Shown here: positions 19,899 to 28,144 of the stretch, one piece after another
How the letters are laid out: each line of letters starts with the position of its first letter
How positions within the stretch are numbered: the stretch's first letter is position 1
Assembly (NCBI RefSeq): GCF_025869345.1
Contig: NZ_JAOZVW010000152.1
Location: forward strand, 49,945-113,944
Direction of reading: 5' to 3'
Origin: Sphingopyxis sp.
Lineage (GTDB): Bacteria; Pseudomonadota; Alphaproteobacteria; Sphingomonadales; Sphingomonadaceae
DNA length: 64,000 bases
Notes under the pieces: generated by a model
The model's database searches: none
Seen by the model: only the letters and a program-made list of their open reading frames with translations
What the model was told of the DNA's origin: nothing
Translations under genes and position numbers: made by a program

Positions 19899-21650
19899 TC
19901 AGGCCGCGAGCGGCTCGGTCTTCGGTCCGCTCTCGGCGCGCGCCGCCGCGACCAATTCAGCAGCCGTGACAGTGCTGATGCCGCCCCGCTGGGTGTAAGC
20001 GGACGGCGGGAAGACCATCCATTTCGGCACCCATGCCTCGACCTTGGGCCGCCCGTTCGCACCGTCCAGATGATCGCGAACGATGCGCTTCAAGACCTTG
20101 CCCGGCTCCTTCGCATTGGCGGTCGCGATCTCTTCGCCCGCGACCTCGGCGACGATGCGGGTCAGCACCTCCTTGTCGCGAATAAGCTCGAAAAAGGCAT
20201 CGTCGGCTTGCCAGTAACGGCCCATATCGACGCCGATCTCAGTCCCCACCGCTTCGACGGCGGCGCTGCCGCTTTCGAGCGTTTCGCCGATCACGATGAC
20301 GATCACGTCCATCACCGCGCGGTCGGGAAGGTCGAGCAAGCGCAGGAACAGGCCCGCAAGGCCGAAGTCGTCGCCATTGCCGCCGGTGACGGTCGGCTCC
20401 TCGGGCGAGAAGCCGAGCAAATCGAGCACCGCGCGACGCTTGGCGTCGAACGCGGCTTCGGCCGCGCAGGTTTCGACACTTTCGCGCGCCGCTTCGTTGC
20501 GGCAGGTCTGCGGCTCGGGCTTCACCCGCCACAGGTACGACCCGCTGATGGCGTGGGCGACCACCAAGCGCAGCGCAACCTTGGGATGGCCGGTCAACGC
20601 GGCGCGGACGGCGGCGTGGCGATGCAGGTCGATATAGGTCTGCATCGCGCCGGTGATTTCGGGGCGCGGCACTTTGGGGCCGCTGTCGATCGCCTCGCCG
20701 CGTTCGAGGCGCGCGGCCTCCTTTGCGGTCACATAGCCCTCGTGGAAGGTGATTTCGCCATTGTCGCGCACCTCGATATAGATGCGCCCACCCTTGCGCT
20801 TCGACGCTTTGCGATGCTCCCATGGCGAGAAATATTGACCGCGCGGCACGATGACGACATCGCCCCATCCTTCGTCAAGATAGGCATCGCGGCGGTTCTC
20901 GATCACCGCTTCCTGCGCTGTCCAGAACGCATCGGCGTCGGCGAAATAGCGGTCCTCGCCGAACAGGTCGGCGACAACCGCAAGCCCGCTGGCCTCGACA
21001 TCGAACAGCGCATGATCGACCTTGATCGACGCACCGCCGAACAGCCATTGCTTCAACTGATGGCCGGTCGGACAGTAAGCGTCGGGGTCGTCATGGAGCG
21101 CGAGCCATGCTTTTTGCTGGCTCTTGCTCGCCAAGGTCAGATGGCGGACGGTCGCGGCGTTGATCGCCTCGTCGCGGTAGAGGTTGCGGACGCGCGGCAA
21201 CAAATTGCCGAGCGCGAGGATGCGTTTCACCCCCTGTTCGGGGATGCCGAAGGTCGCCGAAATATCGGCGATCTCGCGGCCTTCCTTGACGAGCCGGGTG
21301 AAACTTTCCCAGCGGGTGACCTCGTCGGGCGCGAGCCGCGCGATATTCTCGATCAGCGACGCCTCGATCGCGGCGGCATCGTCGCCATCCTCCAAGATGG
21401 CGCAGGGCAGGGGGGCGGCGGCGCCGTCGCCGCGCACGTCGGCGACGATCTTGGCGGCAGTGAAGCGCCGCGCGCCCGCGACGATTTCATAGGCATCAGG
21501 ACCGCAATTCGGGCGGACGATCAGCGGCACGAGAACGCCGCGCGCGCGAATGGTCGGCAAGATATCCGACACGTCGGGTGCTTTCTTCGCGTAGCGCATA
21601 TTGGCCTTGCTGATCGACAGCTTGCCAAGGTCGATAAATTGGAGTTTCAT
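19899..21650 (-). CDS. parB: ParB/RepB/Spo0J family protein
   Basis: A 583-residue ParB-like protein, preceded by GGAG. The N-terminal ParB/Srx domain has KLSISKANMRYAKKAPDVSD, VPLIVRPN, YEIVAGARRFTAAK and EASLIENIARLAPDEVTRWE. A KorB-type helix-turn-helix follows (DISATFGIPEQGVKRILALG). The long C-terminal part (residues 210-583) is specific to ICE/plasmid versions. ParB of this type may act in element maintenance or as a DNA-binding regulator or nuclease. No parA is present in this window, so classical partition is not supported. Downstream sits a 62-residue gene and a terminator. Confidence 0.9.
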   Translation of the reverse strand: MKLQFIDLGKLSISKANMRYAKKAPDVSDILPTIRARGVLVPLIVRPNCGPDAYEIVAGARRFTAAKIVADVRGDGAAAPLPCAILEDGDDAAAIEASLIENIARLAPDEVTRWESFTRLVKEGREIADISATFGIPEQGVKRILALGNLLPRVRNLYRDEAINAATVRHLTLASKSQQKAWLALHDDPDAYCPTGHQLKQWLFGGASIKVDHALFDVEASGLAVVADLFGEDRYFADADAFWTAQEAVIENRRDAYLDEGWGDVVIVPRGQYFSPWEHRKASKRKGGRIYIEVRDNGEITFHEGYVTAKEAARLERGEAIDSGPKVPRPEITGAMQTYIDLHRHAAVRAALTGHPKVALRLVVAHAISGSYLWRVKPEPQTCRNEAARESVETCAAEAAFDAKRRAVLDLLGFSPEEPTVTGGNGDDFGLAGLFLRLLDLPDRAVMDVIVIVIGETLESGSAAVEAVGTEIGVDMGRYWQADDAFFELIRDKEVLTRIVAEVAGEEIATANAKEPGKVLKRIVRDHLDGANGRPKVEAWVPKWMVFPPSAYTQRGGISTVTAAELVAAARAESGPKTEPLAA

Positions 21651-21733
21651 TGGTCGGCTCCTATGAGCGCCGGTCCGTTGTTCTTCTCGGGATGGCGGAC
21701 CGGCTTACGGATTGCGGCGAAACGCGCCGCGCG

Positions 21734-22138
21734 TTATCCGCCCATCGGCGGAGTCTCGTCGTTCGCTGCGCGCGCAAGGCTACGCAGCAAGGTTTCGGCG
21801 GTGCTGATCGATCCGGTGCGGCGCGCCCATCCTGCCCATGTCGAAAGCGGGTGACCGCTGTGGAAATTCGGGTCGCGCTCGATGCCGAGACCGAACGGAA
21901 GCCGCGCGCTCGCCAGTTCGGACAGGCTGAAGGTGCCGAGTTCGGGGCAACCGAACCCTAGGTCGGCAAGACCGCGAAGCGTGTCGCCGTCCTCGGCAAG
22001 TTCGGTCGCCAGCCATGTCGCCGCGCCGACGGGGTTGAAGAATTTGACCACCGGAACGGGGTCGAAATTCTCCAGCTTGGCGGCGGCGACATCATTGGCG
22101 CGCAACGCCGCGTGAAGATCGGGGGTCAGGAGCATCAT
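21734..22138 (-). CDS. DUF2958 family protein
   Basis: A 134-residue protein matching DUF2958: VPVVKFFNPVGAATWLATEL, LGFGCPELGTFSLSEL and LPFGLGIERDPNFH are its conserved blocks. The family is typical of plasmids and ICEs, next to ArdC, as here, where the start overlaps the ArdC stop by 4 bases. Function is unknown. A role with the antirestriction protein has been suggested only by this gene order. The product is cytosolic with no visible metal motif. Confidence 0.85.
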   Translation of the reverse strand: MMLLTPDLHAALRANDVAAAKLENFDPVPVVKFFNPVGAATWLATELAEDGDTLRGLADLGFGCPELGTFSLSELASARLPFGLGIERDPNFHSGHPLSTWAGWARRTGSISTAETLLRSLARAANDETPPMGG

Positions 22139-23112
22139 GCCGCCGCCCTCCCGTCTTGGCGGCCTTGCACCTCGACATGACGTGCGAGCAGCCAGTCGGC
22201 GGCTTTGCTCGCTTGGCTCGCGGCGCGAAAGATCGCGCGATTATCCTCGCGCAGCACGGCGAGCCACGACGCCAGATAATCAGCGTGGCGCACGGTCGGA
22301 ACGATGCCGAGCGCGGCGCAAAGGAAGGCACTGCCCATTTCGGCAACCAGTTCCTCGCGGGCATACTCCTTGCTGCCAAAGACATTGAGCAATTTGCGAT
22401 TCAGCCGCGAGACATGGCCGCTGGCGTGACACAGTTCGTGGAGCGCGGTGCGGTAATAATTGATCTGCTCGAAGAAGGCGGGCTGCGGCGGCACCTGCAC
22501 ATAATCCTCGCTCGGGACGTAAAACGCCTTGTCGCCCCCGATACGGAAATCGACGCCCGACGCGGCAATGACGGCTTCGGCTAACGGCACGATCTCGCGG
22601 TCAGGAAGCGGTGCGGGGTCGGCGGCGAGGCCGGAGCGCAGCCCTTCGCATTGTGCGACGTTGAACAGGGTGAAGCGTTTGAGGAAGGCGATGCTCTTGG
22701 CATCATCGCCGGTCTGGCGCGCGCGTTCCTTTTCGGCCTCGGGGGTGAAGCGGTCGGCATAGACGACGGTGGTGCCGCACTCGCCCTTGCGGACAGTGCC
22801 GCCCGCTTGCAGCGCCTGCCGGAAGGTCAGCCACGATTGTGACGGCCAGCCCTGTTCGATCACCGCGCCCCATAATATGAGGACATTGACGCCCGAATAG
22901 CTGCGCCCGGTCAGCGCATTGCGCGGAAGGCCGGGACCAGCGCCGCCGCCCTCGCTGCCGGGGCGCCCCCAAGGCTGGACCCAAGGAAAGCGGCCCGCCT
23001 CGAGTTCGGAAATGATGCGGCGGGTCACGTCATCGTAGAGATTGGCGCGCTCGGCGGGGGCCTTCGCCCCTCCATCCCCGCGGCGCGCGCGGCGTTTGCC
23101 GGTCTGGCGCAT
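22135..23112 (-). CDS. ardC: ArdC-family antirestriction protein (ssDNA-binding + zincin metallopeptidase)
   Basis: ArdC protects incoming DNA from host restriction during conjugation. The 325-residue protein starts at the ATG at 23112 with GGAGGA five bases upstream. The N-terminal ssDNA-binding domain shows NLYDDVTRRIISELEAGRFP, ALTGRSYSGVNVLILW, the QSWLTFRQA block and GGTVRKGECGTTVVY. The C-terminal zincin has HELCHASGH (HExxH) with the downstream YAREELVAEMGSAFLC helix giving the third ligand. It is coupled to DUF2958. The leader is long and strongly structured. The gene is intact. Confidence 0.93.
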   Translation of the reverse strand: MRQTGKRRARRGDGGAKAPAERANLYDDVTRRIISELEAGRFPWVQPWGRPGSEGGGAGPGLPRNALTGRSYSGVNVLILWGAVIEQGWPSQSWLTFRQALQAGGTVRKGECGTTVVYADRFTPEAEKERARQTGDDAKSIAFLKRFTLFNVAQCEGLRSGLAADPAPLPDREIVPLAEAVIAASGVDFRIGGDKAFYVPSEDYVQVPPQPAFFEQINYYRTALHELCHASGHVSRLNRKLLNVFGSKEYAREELVAEMGSAFLCAALGIVPTVRHADYLASWLAVLREDNRAIFRAASQASKAADWLLARHVEVQGRQDGRAAA

Positions 23113-23675
23113 GGCTGTCCTCCAAGAGCCACCCCCAACCCGCATGGGCCTCCCCCGGCGTGGGGGTGGGCGGCGACTTGCGACCTACCGGGCGCGGTCA
23201 GGAGGCAGCCCGCACCCGAAGGGCCGGAACGCAGGTGGAGGAGCCGGTCCCGTAGGGCCGGCTTGCGGGAGGCCGGGCCGCGCCCAGAAGGGCGCGCCGC
23301 TCACCTCCACGACGGAGGGAGGGCCCCGAAATGACGCCGCCGCGCGGACCCGCGCGGCGACGACAGGCCGGAGCGCAGCGCCGGCCATGCGCCAGCGATC
23401 ATAGCCCGAACGGGGCGGGACGCGCGCAGCGCGGCCCCGCCTTCGCTTGGCGCACCGACGGGCGCCTAGCGAAGCTGAGCGCGGTCGCGCCGCAGGCGCG
23501 AGGCGCCCGCAAGACCGCCCAGCATTTCCTCAACCATCGGGCGGCGTCCCCGGCACCCTCATCGCTTTCGCGCTTTCGCGCTTTCTCGCCGATCGACCGT
23601 TCGCGCCGGCGATTTGAGAATGTCGCGATTGGCGGTTATGCTCGCATCGACCGAAGGAAGACGGAGAGATGTCCT
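23113..23675 (-). other. 563-base structured leader/intergenic region upstream of ardC
   Basis: No gene is credible here. On the leftward strand, many stable hairpins are packed together: a 7-bp stem 23279-23285 with 23290-23296 (loop AGAA on the + strand), AGCCGG-CCC-GTA-GGG-CCGGCT near 23240-23262, CCCCC-GGCGT-GGGGG near 23154-23168, GGCCGG-GC-loop-GC-CCGGCC near 23372-23390, and a GC-rich stem near 23336-23360. GC content is very high. It may be a long regulatory 5' leader of ardC, or contain an origin or DNA-protein assembly site. Open frames through it have no domain character. Confidence 0.45.
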
Positions 23676-24122
23676 ATGCGTCCATCGGAGCCAGCGAGCG
23701 CGGTCGCAATACGCCGCGAACGGGTGTTCGCCCTGCGCGAGGCCGGTCTGACATTCCGCGCGATTGGTGAACGTGAGGGCATCTCGCAGTCCCGCGCGTT
23801 GCAGATCCATGCCGATGCGGTCCGGCAGCGCGCCGATGCACCGCCGCCCTGGCCCGAAGCGATCACACCGGCGCTCGGGGTCGCCGCGACACCGTTCAGC
23901 CGCCGCACACGCAAGCTGCTCGCGCAGACCGATTATGCGACGCTCGGCGACATGCTGGCGTGCGACCGGACCGAGCTGACTCGCGACCTGCTATCGCGTC
24001 CCGACGGTTGCCGGCGCGTCCTGAACGAAATCGAGGCCATGCTCGCGAACGTCGACCCCAGCCAGGACGCGTCTTCAGGGACGATCGACCGCGACTCTGA
24101 GCCGCACGAACAGCGGCGATGA
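23676..24122 (+). CDS. Helix-turn-helix protein, function unknown
   Basis: The ATG at 23676 has GGAG nine bases upstream; the frame is open further upstream into the structured region, without a binding site. The 148-residue product has a sigma-70 region 4-like helix-turn-helix at residues about 15-45 (VFALREAGLTFRAIGEREG, then SQSRALQIHADAV). The C-terminal part resembles a helix-hairpin-helix or RNA polymerase alpha C-terminal-like segment (KLLAQTDYATLGDMLACDR, LLSRPDGCRRVLNEIEAML). It may be a transcriptional regulator of transfer genes. It ends tail to tail with the transglycosylase gene, overlapping by 48 bases. Confidence 0.7.
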   Translation: MRPSEPASAVAIRRERVFALREAGLTFRAIGEREGISQSRALQIHADAVRQRADAPPPWPEAITPALGVAATPFSRRTRKLLAQTDYATLGDMLACDRTELTRDLLSRPDGCRRVLNEIEAMLANVDPSQDASSGTIDRDSEPHEQRR

Positions 24123-24701
24123 TTCCGAACCGCGATCGTCGCGCCCGATTTCCTGCGATTTCGTGGAAAAGAAAATGGCATATTGTTGCCGAGACCTAGC
24201 GAACGCCCTGCTCGACGGCACAGCCACGGGTCCAGCCGAGCCGGTGAGGGCTGCCACATAGGCGCGTGTCTCCGGCGGTAGCGGACGGCCCTTTGTCGCA
24301 AAGGCGGCATAGCGACCCGGCCCGGCATTATAAGCGCCGAACAGCCCCGGATAGCCGAAGCGATCGTACATGAGCCGTAGATAATAGGTTCCCGCCAGTA
24401 TATTGTCGCGCGGCGCATGGGGATCATACCCCAAGCCGAGCCGCGCGCGCATGTCCGCCCATGTCTCCGGCATGAGCTGCATCAATCCCATCGCCCCGGC
24501 GCGGCTGACGATCGGGCGGCCGTCCAGCGTCGTGCGCCCACCGCTCTCCGCGCGCATCACGCGCTCGATCCAGTCGACCGGGACGCCGAAGCGCGCCGAC
24601 GCCTCGGCGATATAGGGCTGCCAGCGATCGAGCGATTCGGCCTTGGCGGGCACCGCCGCGAGCAGCGCGAGCGCGGCGAGCGCGATCTTCAGCGCGACCA
24701 T
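24075..24701 (-). CDS. Conjugal lytic transglycosylase (SLT domain)
   Basis: This enzyme opens peptidoglycan locally for assembly of the conjugation channel. The 208-residue protein has a signal peptide (VALKIALAALALLAAVPAKA) and an SLT domain: catalytic Glu in MRAESGGRTT, then GAMGLMQLMPETW, RDNILAGTYYLRLMYDRFG and FGAYNAGPGR. It overlaps the traF stop by 13 bases, forming the usual excisionase-traF-transglycosylase run of these elements. The tail past residue 165 is low in conserved features and overlaps the neighbouring gene on the other strand. Confidence 0.92.
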   Translation of the reverse strand: MVALKIALAALALLAAVPAKAESLDRWQPYIAEASARFGVPVDWIERVMRAESGGRTTLDGRPIVSRAGAMGLMQLMPETWADMRARLGLGYDPHAPRDNILAGTYYLRLMYDRFGYPGLFGAYNAGPGRYAAFATKGRPLPPETRAYVAALTGSAGPVAVPSSRAFARSRQQYAIFFSTKSQEIGRDDRGSESSPLFVRLRVAVDRP

Positions 24702-25219
24702 AGGAGCCGCGCCTTGCCGACAATATCGCTGGCCTCGCTCACACCGAAATAGCGCCCGTCGAACGACGCGGGACTATCCGCCATCAGCAGGAAAAATTCA
24801 CCGTCGCCGAGCAAAGCGCAGCCCGACCACCCCGGCATCGGCCGCCCGGCGCCATCGCGATCGAGGCGGCGCGCGGCGAGTCGCCCGTTGACCGTAACAC
24901 GCGCGCCGGCGGCGCAGACCTTGTCTCCCGACGCGGCGGCAACACGCTTCACCAGCGGCACATTGGCGGGAAGATAGTGGCGTCGCGCCGCCAGCATCCG
25001 AAACGCGATCGGAACGCGCGCGATCACCATGTCGCCGCGCGCCAGCGCCGCACCGTCGCCGACCGCATAGAGGCCGACCGGCGCGCTGGCGCTGGCGTTC
25101 CACACCAGGCGCGGACGCGGCTCGATCAGTAGCGTCGTAGCGAGCGCGCCCGCGAGGCCGCCGAGCGCGAGGCTCCAACCGAGCAACCGCCTGGGGTGCA
25201 TGCGTTCGCGCTCACCCAT
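24689..25219 (-). CDS. traF: TraF, S26-family signal peptidase of conjugation systems
   Basis: TraF processes and cyclises the conjugative pilin. The 176-residue protein has one N-terminal membrane anchor (residues about 12-30) and the S26 catalytic Ser in WNASASAPVGLY. The general-base Lys is in PLVKRVAAASGDKVC, and the C-terminal box FLLMADSPASFDGRYFG is present. It overlaps the excisionase-like gene by 8 bases and the transglycosylase by 13, so the three are co-transcribed. An internal ATG at 25201 is an alternative start. Confidence 0.92.
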   Translation of the reverse strand: MGERERMHPRRLLGWSLALGGLAGALATTLLIEPRPRLVWNASASAPVGLYAVGDGAALARGDMVIARVPIAFRMLAARRHYLPANVPLVKRVAAASGDKVCAAGARVTVNGRLAARRLDRDGAGRPMPGWSGCALLGDGEFFLLMADSPASFDGRYFGVSEASDIVGKARLLWSR

Positions 25220-25433
25220 GGCGGCCGCCCGGTTCGGCCGTGCCGCGCGACCAGCTTTCGAGGTCGCCCGGATGATAATAGATCAAGCGGCCGTGGCGAC
25301 GGAAACGCGGCCCCTCGCCGCTGGCGCGCAGCCGCTGCAATTTGCGGGCGCCGATGCCGAGATAATGGGCCGCCTGCGCGGTGTTGAGATAGGGGCGCCC
25401 CGACGGTCCCATTCGCTTTGCATCGGCCGACAT
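25212..25433 (-). CDS. AlpA/MerR-type helix-turn-helix, candidate excisionase (RDF)
   Basis: A 73-residue protein whose core YLNTAQAAHYLGIGARKLQR, LRASGEGPRFRRHGRLIYY and HPGDLESW is the AlpA/excisionase winged helix. In ICEMlSym(R7A) the gene directly before traF is rdfS, the recombination directionality factor that triggers excision with the integrase. The same position and fold here make that role likely. CTCCTCC on the + strand (GGAGGAG) lies nine bases before the ATG. Two palindromes upstream separate it from a divergent XRE regulator. The link to the integrase at 37719-39128 is inference. Confidence 0.8.
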   Translation of the reverse strand: MSADAKRMGPSGRPYLNTAQAAHYLGIGARKLQRLRASGEGPRFRRHGRLIYYHPGDLESWSRGTAEPGGRHG

Positions 25434-25577
25434 CGTTTCCCGCTCCTCCCATATGGTTCGGCGGACGGGCTAACGCGACACGGCGGGTCCGCAGAGGCCC
25501 GCAATCGGTCCCCTTCATTTTCGGGCCAGGCCATCAAATCGCGCCTCAGCCGCCTTCATCCAAGATTTGTGGTGAAT

Positions 25578-25605
25578 ACTCTATAGAGTTGAGGGCCAAT
25601 TGGCC
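25578..25605. promoter_or_regulatory. Twin palindromes between XRE and excisionase-like genes
   Basis: Two perfect 12-bp palindromes, ACTCTATAGAGT (25578-25589) and GGCCAATTGGCC (25594-25605), lie 15-42 bases upstream of the XRE gene and about 145 upstream of the excisionase-like gene. They are plausible operators for the XRE protein, in the manner of two-operator Cro/CI or QseC switches. Confidence 0.5.
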
Positions 25606-25619
25606 TTGGTCATGGGGGC

Positions 25620-25868
25620 ATGGAGCGCCGAGGCCGAGAGATACTTGCAGCCAATATGAAGGAGCTGCGTGACCTCCACGATATGACGCAGGAGGATCTC
25701 GCGGGCATCGCGGAAATCGACCGCAGCTATGTGAGCTTTGTCGAGCATCGAAAATATGCGGCGTCGGTCGATATGATCGAGAAGATCGCCGCGGCTTTTC
25801 AGGTCAGCATCGACGAGTTGCTCAAACCCGGCATCGCCGAGACGGTCCGAAAGCGGCTCGGTAAATAG
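25620..25868 (+). CDS. XRE-family DNA-binding regulator
   Basis: An 82-residue single-domain protein. LAANMKELRDLHDMTQEDLA, IAEIDRSYVSFVEHRKYAA and MIEKIAAAFQVSIDELL form a complete XRE/Cro helix-turn-helix. There is no effector domain, as in small Cro-like repressors or the QseC regulator of ICEMlSym. It is divergent from the excisionase-like gene across two palindromes and ends 5 bases from the stop of the convergent FseA-like gene. It may gate the excision decision. The start at 25620 has only a G-rich run upstream. Confidence 0.9.
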   Translation: MERRGREILAANMKELRDLHDMTQEDLAGIAEIDRSYVSFVEHRKYAASVDMIEKIAAAFQVSIDELLKPGIAETVRKRLGK

Positions 25869-25873
25869 CAGCT

Positions 25874-26620
25874 TCAGGGAAAGGCGCCGCTCAGCCAGTC
25901 GGCGGGCTTCGACGCTGCGGCGCGCCGAGCCGCTTCGACGAGGCGCTGGCTGCGTCGCCGCCACGGCGCGGCATTGATGCGCCAGTTGGCGATCCCCGCG
26001 GTTCCGAACAGCGCATCGGCGATGTCGCGCTGGCTGGCGCCAGCCAATAGTGCATCGTGGACGCGAAGAATCTGGCTCCAGCGGTTTGCGCGCCGCTCGG
26101 CCGGAAAGTGACTGCGCCGCCAGCGGCCATCGCGGGCAAGCGCGATCAGGCGAGCGAGCGCGACGATTGCGGGCACATCGAGCCGCGCAACATGCACGGT
26201 GAGCGCGACGGGACCGCCGCGCAGACTGCCGGAACGAATGTCGAGACGCAGCGCCCTTGCGGCGGTGCCGAACAGCCAATGCTCACCTTCGGAGCTTGCT
26301 GCCATCGCGATATCTTCCCGTACGCGCGACAGATCGAAATTGCTCTCGCCTGGCGCGCAGGGTTGCGCGGACGCGGTGAGGAGGAAGGGATCGGCCTCGG
26401 TCGTCCAGATCGGGTGGGCGGTACGGGCATCGGCCACAAAGGTCGGACGATTGCGAAGTCCGAAACGCGCCGCCGGGCCGCCAGCTTCATTTTCGATGGC
26501 AGCTTGAAAATCGGGCTGCCGCCGCAGCCATTCCCAGGCGAAGGCGTGACGGCCGCAGTCGTCGAGCCAGTCATAGGCCGCCGGGTCGCGCCAGTCGGCG
26601 ACGAGCCGACCGGCGGACAT
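25874..26620 (-). CDS. DUF6499-DUF2285 transcriptional activator, FseA-like (single gene)
   Basis: The 248-residue protein combines an N-terminal DUF6499 region (DWRDPAAYDWLDDCGRHAFA, WEWLRRQPDFQAA) with a C-terminal DUF2285 region (HDALLAGASQRDIADALFG, ANWRINAAPWRRRSQRLVE). In ICEMlSym(R7A) these two domains are encoded by two genes joined only by programmed +1 frameshifting into FseA, the activator of rdfS. Here they are in one frame. It is the last gene of the luxR-luxI-phyH run, 12 bases after phyH, and lies close to the excisionase-like gene it would activate. The domains are seen; the activator role is inferred from R7A. Confidence 0.8.
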   Translation of the reverse strand: MSAGRLVADWRDPAAYDWLDDCGRHAFAWEWLRRQPDFQAAIENEAGGPAARFGLRNRPTFVADARTAHPIWTTEADPFLLTASAQPCAPGESNFDLSRVREDIAMAASSEGEHWLFGTAARALRLDIRSGSLRGGPVALTVHVARLDVPAIVALARLIALARDGRWRRSHFPAERRANRWSQILRVHDALLAGASQRDIADALFGTAGIANWRINAAPWRRRSQRLVEAARRAAASKPADWLSGAFP

Positions 26621-26632
26621 GGGGTCGCCTCG

Positions 26633-27514
26633 CTATCCGCCCAAGAGGCCCGCGCGGGCGGCCTCCTGCTCGGCGAGATAATCGGCGATGGCTTCGGCCT
26701 GTTCGGGCCGCAGCGCGTCGATCGCGGCGAGCCCGTCTATGGCGGGATCGCCGAGCAGCACCGACGGACATTGCCCCTCGACATTGCCGAGATTGGGACG
26801 GTGCTGGGCGTAGCCGACGAGCGCCGCGAGGTCGGGATCGAAGTGCCGCGCAACCTCGGGCGGATAGACAAGATATTGATTCTCGAAGGTCCGTAGCCAG
26901 CCGAGGCAGTAGCTCACGATCACCGCGCGCCGCACCGCGTTCGACGCATTGGCGCCGGCGCCGTGGACGATCGAGCCAAGAAACAGCAGCGCCGACCCCG
27001 GATCCATCTCCGCGACGAGCGGGGCCACCGAAACGGGATCGACCCTTTCGTCGCGGTGGCTTCCGGGCCAGAGCCGCGTAGCGCCATTATCGGCGGTGAA
27101 CGGGTCGATCGGCCAGATGACGTTGAGCTGATAGTCGATGCCGGTCTTGTCGCCGCCCCATAAATCCTGATCGCGGTGCGGCGCCTGCGCGAGCGCGCCG
27201 GGATGGATTTCGACCGCCTGCGTCAGGTTGAGCAGGATGCGGTCACACCATGCGCCGAGGATCGTATCGGCGATAGTGCGGATCAGCGGATTCTGAACGA
27301 GCATGGCAGCGTGGCGCGAGCGGCGCAGAAGCGCGCCGAACCGCTTGGTGCGCGCGCCATAGAAGCCGCCTTCGCAAAACGGCGTCGTCTCGAACCGTGG
27401 CGCCAACTCGGTCTCGAGGGCGACGACGGTATCGGGCGGAAGGACATCCTCGATAGTGCAATAGCCGTCGGCGAGCAGCATCGCGGCGCAGCGGGCGGGA
27501 TCGTGCGTCATCAT
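26633..27514 (-). CDS. Phytanoyl-CoA dioxygenase (PhyH) family protein in the lux cluster
   Basis: A 293-residue Fe(II)/2-oxoglutarate oxygenase. The N-terminal DGYCTIEDVLPPDTVVALE, the iron-binding HxD in APHRDQDLWGG, the distal His in SIVHGAGANAS and the Arg in NAVRRAVIVSYCLGW are all present. PhyH-like genes are found next to luxI in several Novosphingobium and Sphingomonas genomes, but their substrate is unknown. GGGAG lies before the ATG and 9 bases separate it from luxI, so it is co-transcribed. It might modify the acyl chain of the signal or another lipid. This is inference. Confidence 0.88.
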   Translation of the reverse strand: MMTHDPARCAAMLLADGYCTIEDVLPPDTVVALETELAPRFETTPFCEGGFYGARTKRFGALLRRSRHAAMLVQNPLIRTIADTILGAWCDRILLNLTQAVEIHPGALAQAPHRDQDLWGGDKTGIDYQLNVIWPIDPFTADNGATRLWPGSHRDERVDPVSVAPLVAEMDPGSALLFLGSIVHGAGANASNAVRRAVIVSYCLGWLRTFENQYLVYPPEVARHFDPDLAALVGYAQHRPNLGNVEGQCPSVLLGDPAIDGLAAIDALRPEQAEAIADYLAEQEAARAGLLGG

Positions 27515-27523
27515 CGCTCTCCC

Positions 27524-28135
27524 TCAAGCCGGTTCGGCCGCGACGAACGCGGTCGTGTCGGGCACATAGATGCCGGTCGCGGCGAGCAGCGCCGGCGTGT
27601 CGGGATCGAGGTCGAGACGGAAGGCACCGATGGAACTGCCCTGATGGCTCCGCGCGGGGCCGAGCGGCGCGGCGCGCCAGCCCATCGCCAGGATGGTTTC
27701 GCGAAAGACCGCGGTGACGACGCCGGTGAGAACCCAGACTCCATTGTCGAGGGCATGATCGACCATCGCCGAAATCAGCCGGTTGCGGACAGCGCGACGC
27801 CCATCGCGCCCGAGCCGCGACGGCAGGCAGAGCCGGGTGATCTCCATGACGTGCGGGCCGCATGGGATCTCGCCATCGCAGAGGCCCGCGAAGTGATCGG
27901 CGAGCAGGTGAGGGCGGATCGTCGGCAGCAACCGCATTGACCCGGCATGTTCCCCGTTCGCGTCGGCGATGATCAGATAATGGGCGTCGCCACCGTCATA
28001 TTGGTCGATTTCATATTGGCCGGCGACGACGGGAACGTCCCAGCCCAGCTGGTCGACGAATTGCTCCTTGCGGTCGCGGAACATCGAGGCGGCGAGCGGA
28101 TCGGTGAGCGAACAACCGTGGCGGATATGGATCAT
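27524..28135 (-). CDS. luxI: Acyl-homoserine-lactone synthase, LuxI/TraI family
   Basis: A 203-residue AHL synthase with all the conserved positions in register: Arg22, Phe26, Trp32, Glu42, Asp44, Asp47, Arg68, Glu98 and Arg101. It makes an N-acyl-homoserine lactone from SAM and acyl-ACP; chain length is not predictable. The ribosome-binding sequence AGGGAG nine bases before the ATG is inside the 3' arm of a perfect 9-bp inverted repeat at 28145-28170. That suggests translational or transcriptional control. It lies between luxR and phyH on an ICE, so it most likely controls transfer. Confidence 0.93.
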   Translation of the reverse strand: MIHIRHGCSLTDPLAASMFRDRKEQFVDQLGWDVPVVAGQYEIDQYDGGDAHYLIIADANGEHAGSMRLLPTIRPHLLADHFAGLCDGEIPCGPHVMEITRLCLPSRLGRDGRRAVRNRLISAMVDHALDNGVWVLTGVVTAVFRETILAMGWRAAPLGPARSHQGSSIGAFRLDLDPDTPALLAATGIYVPDTTAFVAAEPA

Positions 28136-28144
28136 GAACCTTTA

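Noticed and set aside
20070..21854. 594-codon rightward frame over parB
   Set aside because: Antisense to the ParB-like gene, with no domain pattern.
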